Shown here one piece after another: positions 18,606-26,813 of a stretch of 64,000 nucleotides of DNA. Positions within the stretch are counted from its first letter, which is position 1. Every line of letters begins with the position of its first letter. The translations under genes were made by a program, and so were the position numbers. The notes under the pieces are model-generated. The model was not told the DNA's origin and searched no databases. It saw only the letters and a list, made by a program, of their open reading frames with translations. The DNA comes from Phocaeicola vulgatus ATCC 8482 (GTDB taxonomy: Bacteria; Bacteroidota; Bacteroidia; Bacteroidales; Bacteroidaceae), in the NCBI RefSeq assembly GCF_000012825.1, contig NC_009614.1, forward strand, positions 1,612,001 to 1,676,000, read 5' to 3'.

Positions 18606-19057
18606 TATTCCTTGTTTTTGGTGTCCATACATATAGTAACAGGACCGTTGTTCAGAAGTTCAACTTTCATGTCTGCTCCGAATTCTCCGGTTCCTACTTC
18701 TTTGCCCAGACCGATGCTCAGTTCTTGGCAGAAATAATTGTAGAGGGGGATGGCTACATCATGCTTTGCAGCACGGATATAGGAGGGACGGTTGCCTTTT
18801 TTTGTAGATGCGTGTAGTGTGAATTGGCTGATCACCAATATGTTGCCTCCTACCTCTAGGATAGATTTATTCATGACTCCATTTTCATCGTCAAAGACTC
18901 TCAGTCCTATTATTTTTTTGCATAACCAGTCGGCATCTTCTTGTGTATCAGCTTCTTCAATGCCAACCAATATCATGAATCCTTCTTTTATCGCCGATTT
19001 GCATACGCCTTCTATGGTAACAGAGGCGTGGCTTACTCGTTGAATAACTACTCTCAT
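18605..19057 (-). CDS. dtd: D-aminoacyl-tRNA deacylase
   Basis: 150 residues. It removes D-amino acids (and Gly from tRNA-Ala) from mischarged tRNA. The family start MRVVIQRVSHASVTIEG is exact. The conserved SQFTL (in NILVISQFTLHAS) and the NGPVT motif (LLNNGPVTICMD) that forms the active site with cross-subunit residues are present. First gene of the operon with the MazG-like gene and deoC. Confidence 0.96.
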   Translation of the reverse strand: MRVVIQRVSHASVTIEGVCKSAIKEGFMILVGIEEADTQEDADWLCKKIIGLRVFDDENGVMNKSILEVGGNILVISQFTLHASTKKGNRPSYIRAAKHDVAIPLYNYFCQELSIGLGKEVGTGEFGADMKVELLNNGPVTICMDTKNKE

Positions 19058-19195
19058 ATTTATATTCTTTAATTTCTTGTTAGAAAAATTCTAGTTGTTT
19101 ATCGGTAATGTCTCCGCTTCTACAATGGACAATATGTTGCCGGCTTCTTGCCTGGACTGATACGAGGCAGAGCATGTCCCTGTAGTAGATGTATG

Positions 19196-19203
19196 CAAAG
19201 GTA
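19196..19203 (-). promoter_or_regulatory. -7 element (TACCTTTG on minus strand) for the dtd operon
   Basis: The plus strand reads CAAAGGTA. A transcript would start near 19190 and carry a leader of about 130 bases before dtd. It lies just past the uvrC stop. Confidence 0.55.
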
Positions 19204-19214
19204 GGAAATCCCTT

Positions 19215-21035
19215 TTATTCTGTGAGATTTTCTTTGATATTTTTAGCGGCTGCTTCACCTACCACGGCTGCAATCTCTTCCAGTGAGGCTTGCCTGATGC
19301 GGCTGACGCTTTTGAATGTTTTCAGCAGGGCGGTCTTTCTTTTTTCGCCTATTCCCTTGATATTGTCCAAGGCGGACGCCACCTGACTCTTGCTTCGTTT
19401 GTCCCGGTGGAAGGTGATGGCGAAGCGGTGTACCTCGTTCTGTATGTTTTCCAACAGATGGAACAAGGGAGTGCTTTGCTTCACACCGATGGTCAGCGGA
19501 GGGAATCCGTATAACAATTCCGAGGTGCGGTGCTTGCGGTCTTTGGCCAGTCCGGCTATGGGGATATCCAGATGAAGTTCGTCCTCTATCACTTCTCTCA
19601 CCACTTCCATTTGCCCCTTTCCACCGTCGGTAATGATGAGGTCGGGCAGGGGGGAACCTTCCTCTATGGCACGGCTATACCGGCGGCGTACCACCTCTTT
19701 CATCGAGGCGTAATCGTCGGGTCCGGTCACTGTCTTGATGATGTATTTCCGGTACTCCTTCTTGCTTGGTTTCGCCTTTTTGAAAACGACGCAGGCGGCC
19801 ACCGCGTCCGAGCCTTGAATATTGGAATTATCGAAACATTCGATGTGGTTCGGTAGTTTTTTCATGTGCAGCTGCTCCTGGATTTCTTTCATCAGACGGA
19901 CGCTTCTTTGTTCAGGATTCAACTTTTCCGCCTGTTTCAAGCGGTCCACTTTATACTGTTTCACGTTCATTACGGAAAGATCCAGCAAATGCTTCTTTTC
20001 TCCTCGTTGGGGAACGGTAAAGGATACATTGTTCATCTCCATATCCAGTTCAAAAGGTACGATGATTTCGCGGGAAGTGCTCTTATATCGTTCACGCATC
20101 TCAATAATGCCCAATTGTAGAAGTTCTTCTTTCGTTTCGTTCAGACGTTTCTTGTATTCGAAGGTGAAGGCTTGGTTGATGCATCCGTTTGTGATATGCA
20201 GATAGTTGATATAGGCTGAATTTTCTTCCATTTCAATGGAGAACACATCCACATTATGAATGATGGAATTAACGACTTCGCTCTTGGAACGATAGTTTTC
20301 TATCAAGTCATATTTCTCTTTTATTTTCTGTGCTTCCTCAAATTTCATTTCGGCAGCAAGCGCTTGCATCTCTTCCATCAGCAGGTCACTTACAATCTGG
20401 GTATCTCCTTTCAGAATATTTTTGATTTCACCGATATTCTTCATGTATTCTTCGTGTGACTGCTGCCCGATGCAGGGCCCTTTGCAGTTCTTTATGTGAT
20501 ATTCCAGACATACGTTGAACTTGCCGGCGCGAATGTTTTCGGGACTTAGATTGAGTTTGCAGGTACGGATGGGGTAGAGCTTTTTGATCAAGTCCATCAC
20601 GGCAAGCATGGAGGGCATGTGACTGTACGGACCATAATAAGAGGATCCGTTGCGGATGACTTGCCGGGTTTTGAAAATACGTGGGAAATATTCGTTGCTT
20701 ACACAAATAGAGGGGTAAGTCTTGTCATCTTTCAGCAATACATTGTAACGTGGCTTGTATTTCTTTATCAGGTTGTTTTCGAGTAAAAGGGCGTCTTCTT
20801 CTGTTTTTACCACGATATAACGGATATCTGCAATTTTGCTGACCAGCAATCGTGTCTTGCCGTTGGGGTGTTCTCTATTAAAATAAGAAGAGACTCTGCG
20901 CTTCAGGTTTTTTGCCTTTCCAACGTAGATAATGGTTCCTTCGGAGTTCAAGTATTGGTAAATGCCGGGGCTGTCGGGCAGGTTTAGTACAATTCCTTTC
21001 AGATAATCATTGGTTGTAATCTCTTCTTTTTCCAT
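19215..21035 (-). CDS. uvrC: Excinuclease ABC subunit UvrC
   Basis: 606 residues. N-terminal GIY-YIG nuclease (SPGIYQYLNSEGTIIYVGKA) cuts 3' of the lesion. A Cys-containing segment (LEYHIKNCKGPCIG), the UVR motif (EEMQALAAEMKFEEAQKIKE), the C-terminal RNase H-like nuclease (ECFDNSNIQGSDAVAA; IITDGGKGQ), and a terminal helix-hairpin-helix (IKGIGEKRKTALL) follow in order. All key parts are intact. No -7 box is visible right upstream. Confidence 0.97.
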   Translation of the reverse strand: MEKEEITTNDYLKGIVLNLPDSPGIYQYLNSEGTIIYVGKAKNLKRRVSSYFNREHPNGKTRLLVSKIADIRYIVVKTEEDALLLENNLIKKYKPRYNVLLKDDKTYPSICVSNEYFPRIFKTRQVIRNGSSYYGPYSHMPSMLAVMDLIKKLYPIRTCKLNLSPENIRAGKFNVCLEYHIKNCKGPCIGQQSHEEYMKNIGEIKNILKGDTQIVSDLLMEEMQALAAEMKFEEAQKIKEKYDLIENYRSKSEVVNSIIHNVDVFSIEMEENSAYINYLHITNGCINQAFTFEYKKRLNETKEELLQLGIIEMRERYKSTSREIIVPFELDMEMNNVSFTVPQRGEKKHLLDLSVMNVKQYKVDRLKQAEKLNPEQRSVRLMKEIQEQLHMKKLPNHIECFDNSNIQGSDAVAACVVFKKAKPSKKEYRKYIIKTVTGPDDYASMKEVVRRRYSRAIEEGSPLPDLIITDGGKGQMEVVREVIEDELHLDIPIAGLAKDRKHRTSELLYGFPPLTIGVKQSTPLFHLLENIQNEVHRFAITFHRDKRSKSQVASALDNIKGIGEKRKTALLKTFKSVSRIRQASLEEIAAVVGEAAAKNIKENLTE

Positions 21036-21081
21036 ACATGCTTATTGAATATTGCCGGTTGGCAGAACTGTTTCTTGAGTT

Positions 21082-21182
21082 GATGTTGCAGCCGCAACAT
21101 CCTATATCTTTCGGTTGTAACATTATATATCTTCAAGCTGTAACATTATATATCTTACAGCCTGAAGATATATATCTTTCGG
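21082..21182. repeat. Four imperfect 23-bp tandem repeats plus a hairpin
   Basis: Units at 21091-21113, 21114-21136, 21137-21159 and 21160-21182 are each exactly 23 bases, with the shared form GytGtAACATtaTATATCTT. The middle two are nearly identical. GATGTTGC-AGCC-GCAACATC (21082-21101) is a perfect hairpin over the first unit, and 21131-21143 pairs with 21155-21167 with one mismatch. It lies between apt and uvrC. Confidence 0.75.
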
Positions 21183-21264
21183 TTTCATCGTCCATCTCAT
21201 TCCATAGATCTCTTTTTATTGTGAACGATGATGGGGCCCGTTTTGATGGACATGTTGTGTGACA

Positions 21265-21789
21265 CTATAAAGTAAGCAGTGTATCCACCGTGATATCTTC
21301 GGGGAATGCCTTTCTGCCGTTCAGACCTCCCAGTTCGATAATGAAATTGATGAAAATCTTTTTGGCGCCACATCTTTGTACCAAGCGATGAGTGGCCGCC
21401 ATGGTTCCGCCGGTAGCCAATAAATCATCGTGCAGCAGAACCACGTCGTTCTCATCGATGGCGTCTTTATGTATCTGAATGGTGTCGGTTCCATACTCTT
21501 TTGCGTATGTTTCCTCTACTACTTCTGCGGGAAGTTTGCCCGGCTTGCGTGCCATCACGAATCCGGCACCTAACCGTGCCGCCAGCGCACCACCCATAAT
21601 GAAGCCACGCGATTCAATACCTACTACTTTGGTGATGCCTTTGTCCTTGTACATCTCGTATAGAGTATCTAGTATTTCCTGCAAGCATTCGGGGTTTTTG
21701 AACAGGGTTGTCACATCGTAAAACAGAATTCCCGGAATGGGGAAATCTGGAATTTCTCTTAAGTTTGCTTTAAGCGTTTCTTTGCTCAT
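21265..21789 (-). CDS. apt: Adenine phosphoribosyltransferase
   Basis: 174 residues. It makes AMP from adenine and PRPP (purine salvage). The type I PRT PRPP-binding motif is present as VVLLHDDLLATGGTM, and GIESRGFIMGGALA and ARKPGKLP are family signatures. It lies downstream of mnmG with a parS site in the 59-base gap. Confidence 0.96.
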   Translation of the reverse strand: MSKETLKANLREIPDFPIPGILFYDVTTLFKNPECLQEILDTLYEMYKDKGITKVVGIESRGFIMGGALAARLGAGFVMARKPGKLPAEVVEETYAKEYGTDTIQIHKDAIDENDVVLLHDDLLATGGTMAATHRLVQRCGAKKIFINFIIELGGLNGRKAFPEDITVDTLLTL

Positions 21790-21823
21790 AACCAGTATTT
21801 TATTGTTAGTCTATTAAATTACT

Positions 21824-21839
21824 TGTTTCACGTGAAACA
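21824..21839. promoter_or_regulatory. parS: parS, ParB-binding centromere site (perfect consensus)
   Basis: TGTTTCACGTGAAACA is the exact 16-bp palindromic parS consensus known from B. subtilis and conserved across bacteria. A second half-site, TGTTTCAC, follows at 21845-21852 over the end of mnmG. ParB bound here would spread and help partition the chromosome; such sites cluster near the replication origin. No parA or parB gene is in the window. Confidence 0.9.
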
Positions 21840-21848
21840 TACCTTGTT

Positions 21849-23720
21849 TCACCGTCCCAGCAGGACTAGTAAGACATTGATGTCGCTAGGAGAGATACCC
21901 GGTATGCGGCTGGCTTGGGCCAAAGTTTCGGGATCTATCTTCATCAGTTTCTGCCGGGCTTCGGTAGAGAGCGAATTCAATGAGTTGTAATCGAACTTGC
22001 CTTTGATGCGGATGGCTTCCAGACGATGTATCTTGTCGGCGATCATTCGTTCGCGGTCAATGTATCCCTGGTATTTGATCAGCACTTCGGCAGCTTCAAT
22101 CACTTCTTCTTTACGGTCGGTAATTTGGTCCAGCATGGCTTTGAAAGCCGGAATGTGGCCGGCTATATTTTCGATGGTAATCTGCGGACGGTTCAGCAGG
22201 TCGATTAGTTTGCAGCCGTGTGTCAGACGGGCAGTACCCAAACTTTCCAAAGCATCATTGATTAATGCGGCTTTGATGGAGAAGGTTTTGGCAAAGTCGA
22301 TGATTTGGTTCACGGCTTCCCGTTTGCTGCAAAGATGTTCGTAACGGTCTTGTTTTACCAGTCCCAGCTTGTAGGCGCGTTCGGTAAGGCGCATATCTGC
22401 ATCGTCTTGTCGGAGCAGGATGCGGTATTCGGCACGGGAGGTGAACATACGATAAGGTTCGTCCACACCTTTTGTAACCAGATCGTCAATCAAGACACCG
22501 ATGTAGGCCTCGTCCCGTCCCAGTGTGAACGGTTCGCCACCGTGGCAATTGATGTGTGCGTTGATGCCGGCAATGATTCCCTGTCCGCCTGCTTCTTCGT
22601 AACCGGTAGTTCCGTTTACTTGTCCGGCAAGGAACAGGTTCTTGATTATTTTCGATTCCAACGTATGTTTCAGTTGGGTGGGGTCGAAGTAATCATATTC
22701 GATGGCGTATCCCGGACGATAGACTACCAAGTCCTTAAATGCGGGTACTTTCTTTAATGCCGCCAACTGTATGTCCATGGGCAGTGAAGAAGAGAACCCG
22801 TTCAGGTAAAGTTCCTGTGTGGTTTCTCCTTCGGGTTCCAGGAAAAGCTGATGTTGCGGCTTGTCGGGGAAGGTTACGATTTTGGTTTCTATACTGGGAC
22901 AATAACGCGGTCCGATGCTTTGGATTTGTCCGTTGAAAAGGGGAGAGTCGGGCAGACCTTTCCGTAGTATCTCGTGTACCTCTTCGTTGGTAAAGCAGGT
23001 CCAGCATTGCAGTTGTTTCAGTTTGCGCGGTTCGCTCATGAACGAAAAGCGATGGAAGTCGTTTTCTCCGTCCTGTGTTTCCATCAGGTCGTAGTGTACG
23101 CTGCGCCCGTCTATGCGGACAGGCGTACCGGTCTTCATGCGTCCGGCGGTGATTCCGTGGCGGGTGATTGATTCGGTCAGATGGTAGGAGGCAGGTTCGG
23201 CCATGCGTCCTCCTGCCAGTTGTTTATGCCCGATGTGCATCAGCCCGTTCAGGAAGGTTCCTGCGGTGAGCACGATACATTTAGCATGGAAAGTCACTCC
23301 CCAGCAAGTCATGACTCCAGTCGCTTCGCCGTTTTCCACGATTAGTTCTTCTACGGTATCTTGCCAAATGTGCAGATTGGGAGTATTCTCCAGAATCTCG
23401 CGCCATGCCCAGATAAACTTGCCGCGGTCACATTGGGCGCGGGGGCTCCACATAGCGGGACCTTTGGAGCGGTTGAGCATACGGAACTGTATGGCTGTAC
23501 GGTCTGTAACCAGTCCCATGTAGCCACCTAATGCGTCTATCTCTCTTACGATTTGTCCCTTGGCGATGCCACCTACGGCAGGGTTACAACTCATTTGCCC
23601 GATTTTGTTCATATCCATGGTAATCAGGCAGGTCTTCGAACCCATGTTGGCTGCGGCCGCGGCTGCTTCACAGCCTGCGTGTCCGGCGCCTATTACAATA
23701 ACGTCGTACTTAAAATCCAT
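21849..23720 (-). CDS. mnmG: tRNA uridine 5-carboxymethylaminomethyl modification enzyme MnmG (GidA)
   Basis: 623 residues from MDFKYDVIVIGAGHAGCEAA. A frame open to 23837 would place 39 residues upstream of the -7 box and is not used. FAD-binding motif GAGHAGCEAA, family signatures CNPAVGGIAKG and GLFLAGQVNGTTGYEEA are intact. With MnmE it modifies U34 of certain tRNAs. Its closeness to parS fits the common location of gidA near the origin. Confidence 0.97.
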   Translation of the reverse strand: MDFKYDVIVIGAGHAGCEAAAAAANMGSKTCLITMDMNKIGQMSCNPAVGGIAKGQIVREIDALGGYMGLVTDRTAIQFRMLNRSKGPAMWSPRAQCDRGKFIWAWREILENTPNLHIWQDTVEELIVENGEATGVMTCWGVTFHAKCIVLTAGTFLNGLMHIGHKQLAGGRMAEPASYHLTESITRHGITAGRMKTGTPVRIDGRSVHYDLMETQDGENDFHRFSFMSEPRKLKQLQCWTCFTNEEVHEILRKGLPDSPLFNGQIQSIGPRYCPSIETKIVTFPDKPQHQLFLEPEGETTQELYLNGFSSSLPMDIQLAALKKVPAFKDLVVYRPGYAIEYDYFDPTQLKHTLESKIIKNLFLAGQVNGTTGYEEAGGQGIIAGINAHINCHGGEPFTLGRDEAYIGVLIDDLVTKGVDEPYRMFTSRAEYRILLRQDDADMRLTERAYKLGLVKQDRYEHLCSKREAVNQIIDFAKTFSIKAALINDALESLGTARLTHGCKLIDLLNRPQITIENIAGHIPAFKAMLDQITDRKEEVIEAAEVLIKYQGYIDRERMIADKIHRLEAIRIKGKFDYNSLNSLSTEARQKLMKIDPETLAQASRIPGISPSDINVLLVLLGR

Positions 23721-23744
23721 TGATTTATTTCTTTTTACCGATTG

Positions 23745-23752
23745 CAAAATTA
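23745..23752 (-). promoter_or_regulatory. -7 element (TAATTTTG on minus strand) for mnmG
   Basis: The plus strand reads CAAAATTA, 25 bases upstream of the ATG. It fixes the start at 23720. Confidence 0.7.
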
Positions 23753-23797
23753 CGAATTTTACTCTGTAAAGCGGTGATAATACGGTTAAAAAGAATG

Positions 23798-23829
23798 TGT
23801 GGCGGCAGAAATCTGTTTCTGCCGCCACA
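23798..23829 (-). terminator. Terminator of the flotillin gene
   Basis: Perfect 14-bp arms TGTGGCGGCAGAAA and TTTCTGCCGCCACA with a 4-base loop. On the minus strand it is followed by TTCTTTTT. Confidence 0.9.
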
Positions 23830-23866
23830 TCATACAAACGCTATTCTTAAAGTAAACTATTTCCTG

Positions 23867-25567
23867 TTATTTCTTGTCCGGAGCAGGAGGGGTGTCGGTC
23901 GGGCGTTTCTTTCCGTCCTTGTCTACCGGTTCAAAATCCTCTTTCTCCGGTTTATTCTGTGCATTTCCTTTCGAGGAAGGATTGACAATGTTCTGATAGG
24001 TATCATGAATGGGAAGCTTGTCTAGAATACCCAGTGCGGGAGCCACTTTGCTGACCACATTCTGCAAGAAATTGGACGTTGTGCCGTTGCCACCGTCAAA
24101 TACAGTAACATTTCCCAGTTGGATATGTTCAAATGCCTTAACCTGTTCCGAAGCGATTTCCTTCCATTGGTCAACCATCTTGTATTGGATGGCGATTTCG
24201 GGATTGCGCTCGGCAGCCTTCACCATGGCCTCGAAACCTTCCGCTTCGGCCAGCAAGGACTTCTTCTTGCCTTCCGCTTCTGCTTCCAGTTTCATCTGGA
24301 TGGCCTTGGCTTCCGCCTGTGCTTTGGCCAGGATAGCTTCCGCTTCTGCATTTGCCTTACGTTTTATTTGCTCGGCCAATGCGTCCGCATCCAAGATGGC
24401 CTGCTGTTTGGCTATTTCGGCAGGAACAATCTTATCCGCTTTCAAGGCCTGTTCTACTTTGCGGGCTTTCGCTTCTTCTATTTCACGCTGTGCGTTTTCC
24501 TGTGCGGTGAGGACGGCAGCTTGTGTCCGGGCTTGTGCTTCACCGGCTTTTCTAGAGGCTTCCGCCTTGGTAACTTCCAGTTCCGCATTACTTTCGGCAA
24601 CCTCTTTGGCAGCGTTATTTTGCCCGATGGCCGATTTCTTTTGTGCTTCCGCCTGCTTTATTTCCATATCGGATTGGAGCTCTGCCGTACGGCTTTCCTG
24701 TTCGGTACGCGCCTGTTCCTTGTTCACCTCCATAGAGGCACTGGCTTTGGCGATACGTGATTCTTTTTCGGCATTTTCTTCTGCTACTTTCGATTCACGT
24801 TCCTTGTCGGCTATGGCTACTTTAATTTCCTCGTCACGTTGCGTATCGGCCAGTTGAGTGTTCTTGTCGCGGTTGGTTTCCGCTACTTTGGTGGCACGTT
24901 CTTTTTGTTGTTCCGCAATCTTGATGGCACCCAGTTTCTGTTGTTCTTCAATGTTAGCCAAGGCTTCGTTCTTGGCTTTCGCTTCGGCTTCTTTTCCCAG
25001 ATTGACGATATAATCGGCTTCATCGCGGATATCGCTGATGTTGATGTTCATTAGGTAAAGACCGAATTTCTTCAATTCGGAGTCGATGTTCTTGCGGCAG
25101 TTCTCAAGGAATGTATCACGATCACTGTTCAGTTGTTCGATGGTCATGTCGGCAATGACCAGACGCATTTGTCCGTAAACAACGTCTTTAATCAGTTCCT
25201 GTTGTGCTTCGATATTCAGTCCCAGTAAGCGTTCGGCTGCATTCTGCATAACTTCGGGCTCTGTGCTTACGGCCACAGTGATGGTAGTGGGCACATCTAC
25301 GCGGATGTTTTGTTTGGAAATGGCACCAGTCAGTTTGCAGTCAATCTGCATGGGTTTCATGTTCAGGAAAGAGTATCCCTGGATAATGGGCCATACAAAA
25401 GCGGCTCCTCCGTGATACAGTTTAGCCGATTTCTTGTCGCCGGTCTTACCATATACTACCAATACCTCGTCGCTCTTGCACTTGCGGTAACGACTTAAAA
25501 TCCCGACGATGGTCAGGACGATGACAGCTACCAGAATAGCTGCATAAATGAGAATCTGCTCATCCAT
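23867..25567 (-). CDS. Flotillin-like SPFH-domain protein
   Basis: 566 residues. One N-terminal membrane segment (LIYAAILVAVIVLTIVGIL, about 5-24), an SPFH/band-7 domain (about 30-200), then a long Ala/Glu-rich coiled coil (about 200-475; e.g. AEAEAILAKAQAEAKAIQ) and a C-terminal tail (VTVFDGGNG) rich in Asp/Lys. Flotillins form membrane scaffolds (functional microdomains). It lies 25 bases downstream of an NfeD-like gene, the well-known SPFH-NfeD pairing. Confidence 0.92.
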   Translation of the reverse strand: MDEQILIYAAILVAVIVLTIVGILSRYRKCKSDEVLVVYGKTGDKKSAKLYHGGAAFVWPIIQGYSFLNMKPMQIDCKLTGAISKQNIRVDVPTTITVAVSTEPEVMQNAAERLLGLNIEAQQELIKDVVYGQMRLVIADMTIEQLNSDRDTFLENCRKNIDSELKKFGLYLMNINISDIRDEADYIVNLGKEAEAKAKNEALANIEEQQKLGAIKIAEQQKERATKVAETNRDKNTQLADTQRDEEIKVAIADKERESKVAEENAEKESRIAKASASMEVNKEQARTEQESRTAELQSDMEIKQAEAQKKSAIGQNNAAKEVAESNAELEVTKAEASRKAGEAQARTQAAVLTAQENAQREIEEAKARKVEQALKADKIVPAEIAKQQAILDADALAEQIKRKANAEAEAILAKAQAEAKAIQMKLEAEAEGKKKSLLAEAEGFEAMVKAAERNPEIAIQYKMVDQWKEIASEQVKAFEHIQLGNVTVFDGGNGTTSNFLQNVVSKVAPALGILDKLPIHDTYQNIVNPSSKGNAQNKPEKEDFEPVDKDGKKRPTDTPPAPDKK

Positions 25568-25592
25568 AAATGATTGCGTTTTTAGGGTTTAT

Positions 25593-26126
25593 TTAATCAA
25601 TATAATAGATTCCTTCCTTGTAATTCTTCAGTGTGAGGATATCGCCTTCCCGGTAGCTTTTACCCTGTATGCTCCGCACGGTAAGTTCTCTTTGTGCGCC
25701 ATTGATGGCGATATAGACCACATAGTCTGTTCCTGCCTGTTCTTGTTCTTGGCAGCAGGTATATATTTCGCATTTCCTGCCTATTAATTCTTCTCCCTGT
25801 TCGGGCTTGTTTTCTTGTTTCAGCTTATAGCAGAGTTTATAAATCCAAGCCAGGACGAAGACAAAAAAGCTGCCGCTTATCACGGCGCCCAGGTAATGTA
25901 AGACAATGTAGGGAGGCTGGCATAAATACATGAACCAACCGAAACCCATGCAGAAATGAATCAGTCCTTTGAAGGAGAGTACGCTGCTCATGTCTATATC
26001 GGCGTTGCCATCGGCATTAACGTCTATGTCGGTGTCCATACTGCCGAAAAAGATGGATAAGATGAATTGCAGAAGAAAGATTCCCGTACTTACTAATGCA
26101 GCGAAAAAATATACGTTAGCTTCCAT
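25593..26126 (-). CDS. NfeD-like membrane protein, flotillin partner
   Basis: 177 residues. Hydrophobic segments at about 5-25, 60-75 and 80-100 (AVISGSFFVFVLAWIYKL) are followed by a C-terminal beta domain (about 115-175; ELIGRKCEIYT, ELTVRSIQGKSYREGDIL), which fits the OB-fold of NfeD proteins. It is the first gene of the flotillin operon. The N-terminal ClpP-like protease domain of long NfeD proteins is absent, so this is the short form. Confidence 0.75.
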   Translation of the reverse strand: MEANVYFFAALVSTGIFLLQFILSIFFGSMDTDIDVNADGNADIDMSSVLSFKGLIHFCMGFGWFMYLCQPPYIVLHYLGAVISGSFFVFVLAWIYKLCYKLKQENKPEQGEELIGRKCEIYTCCQEQEQAGTDYVVYIAINGAQRELTVRSIQGKSYREGDILTLKNYKEGIYYID

Positions 26127-26286
26127 ATATTTTGTGTTTATCTGTTTTTCAATTCACAAAATAAAGCAATTAATCCGAAAAAGCAAGAAGATAAGGGAAG
26201 AAATGTAGCTGTGCATGTACAGCTTTCGATGTTTTTTATCCGTTCGGCGGAAAGTTTTCCTAATTATGGGCATGTCTTTAAAAGGT

Positions 26287-26319
26287 TACGGGCAATCATT
26301 CCTGCGAACTATGCCCGTA
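26287..26319 (-). terminator. Hairpin downstream of ybeY
   Basis: Arms TACGGGCA (26287-26294) and TGCCCGTA (26312-26319), with CCTTTTAAAG following on the minus strand. The rest of 26127-26352 shows nothing else. Confidence 0.65.
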
Positions 26320-26352
26320 GCTTTTATAGGTTGTTCCGCCTTGTATGTCCTG

Positions 26353-26769
26353 TTATAGGGAAATCAATGCCAGCGCTTTGTTTTCGGCGGCTTCCATAAT
26401 CTCCCGTTCACCGGGGCCTTTGTCGTTGATGCCGCACAAGTGCAGGATACCATGAATAATCACCCGGTGAAGCTCGCGGTCGTAGGGTTGCTCAAATTGT
26501 TCTGCATTGCTGCGGACAGTATCCAAGCTGATGAATAAGTCGCCGGAAATACGGTCGCCTTCACAATAGTCGAAAGTGATGATATCCGTGTAATAATCAT
26601 GTTGCAGATACTGTCGGTTCACTTCCAGAATTTTATCGTCCGAACAGAAGATGTAAGCGATTTCTCCCACTCTTTTTCCATAGCAGGCGGCTACTTCTTT
26701 AATCCATCCGGTGGTTTCTTTCTTTTTGATATCGGGCATTTTTACCCCTTCGGTTTGATAACTTATCAT
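26353..26769 (-). CDS. ybeY: Endoribonuclease YbeY (rRNA maturation)
   Basis: 138 residues. The metal-binding motif HGxLHLxG is present as VIIHGILHLCGINDKG; the third His of the usual H-x(5)-H lies outside the normal GYDH context, since the sequence reads GINDKGPGE. FSLD-like part GDLFISLDTV is conserved. YbeY processes 16S rRNA 3' ends and helps 70S quality control. Single gene with its own promoter. Confidence 0.9.
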   Translation of the reverse strand: MISYQTEGVKMPDIKKKETTGWIKEVAACYGKRVGEIAYIFCSDDKILEVNRQYLQHDYYTDIITFDYCEGDRISGDLFISLDTVRSNAEQFEQPYDRELHRVIIHGILHLCGINDKGPGEREIMEAAENKALALISL

Positions 26770-26794
26770 AGGCTGATTATTTTTTTATAATGTA

Positions 26795-26802
26795 CAAAGA
26801 TA
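26795..26802 (-). promoter_or_regulatory. -7 element (TATCTTTG on minus strand) for ybeY
   Basis: The plus strand reads CAAAGATA, 26 bases before the ATG at 26769. Confidence 0.7.
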
Positions 26803-26813
26803 AGGAAAGTATT

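Noticed and set aside
21091-21182. The 23-bp tandem repeats as a CRISPR array
   Set aside because: The units are contiguous with no spacers and no cas genes are nearby.
24009-24857. Long plus-strand frame (282 codons) opposite the flotillin gene
   Set aside because: Low-complexity Ser/Ala translation that mirrors the Ala/Glu coiled coil on the real strand.
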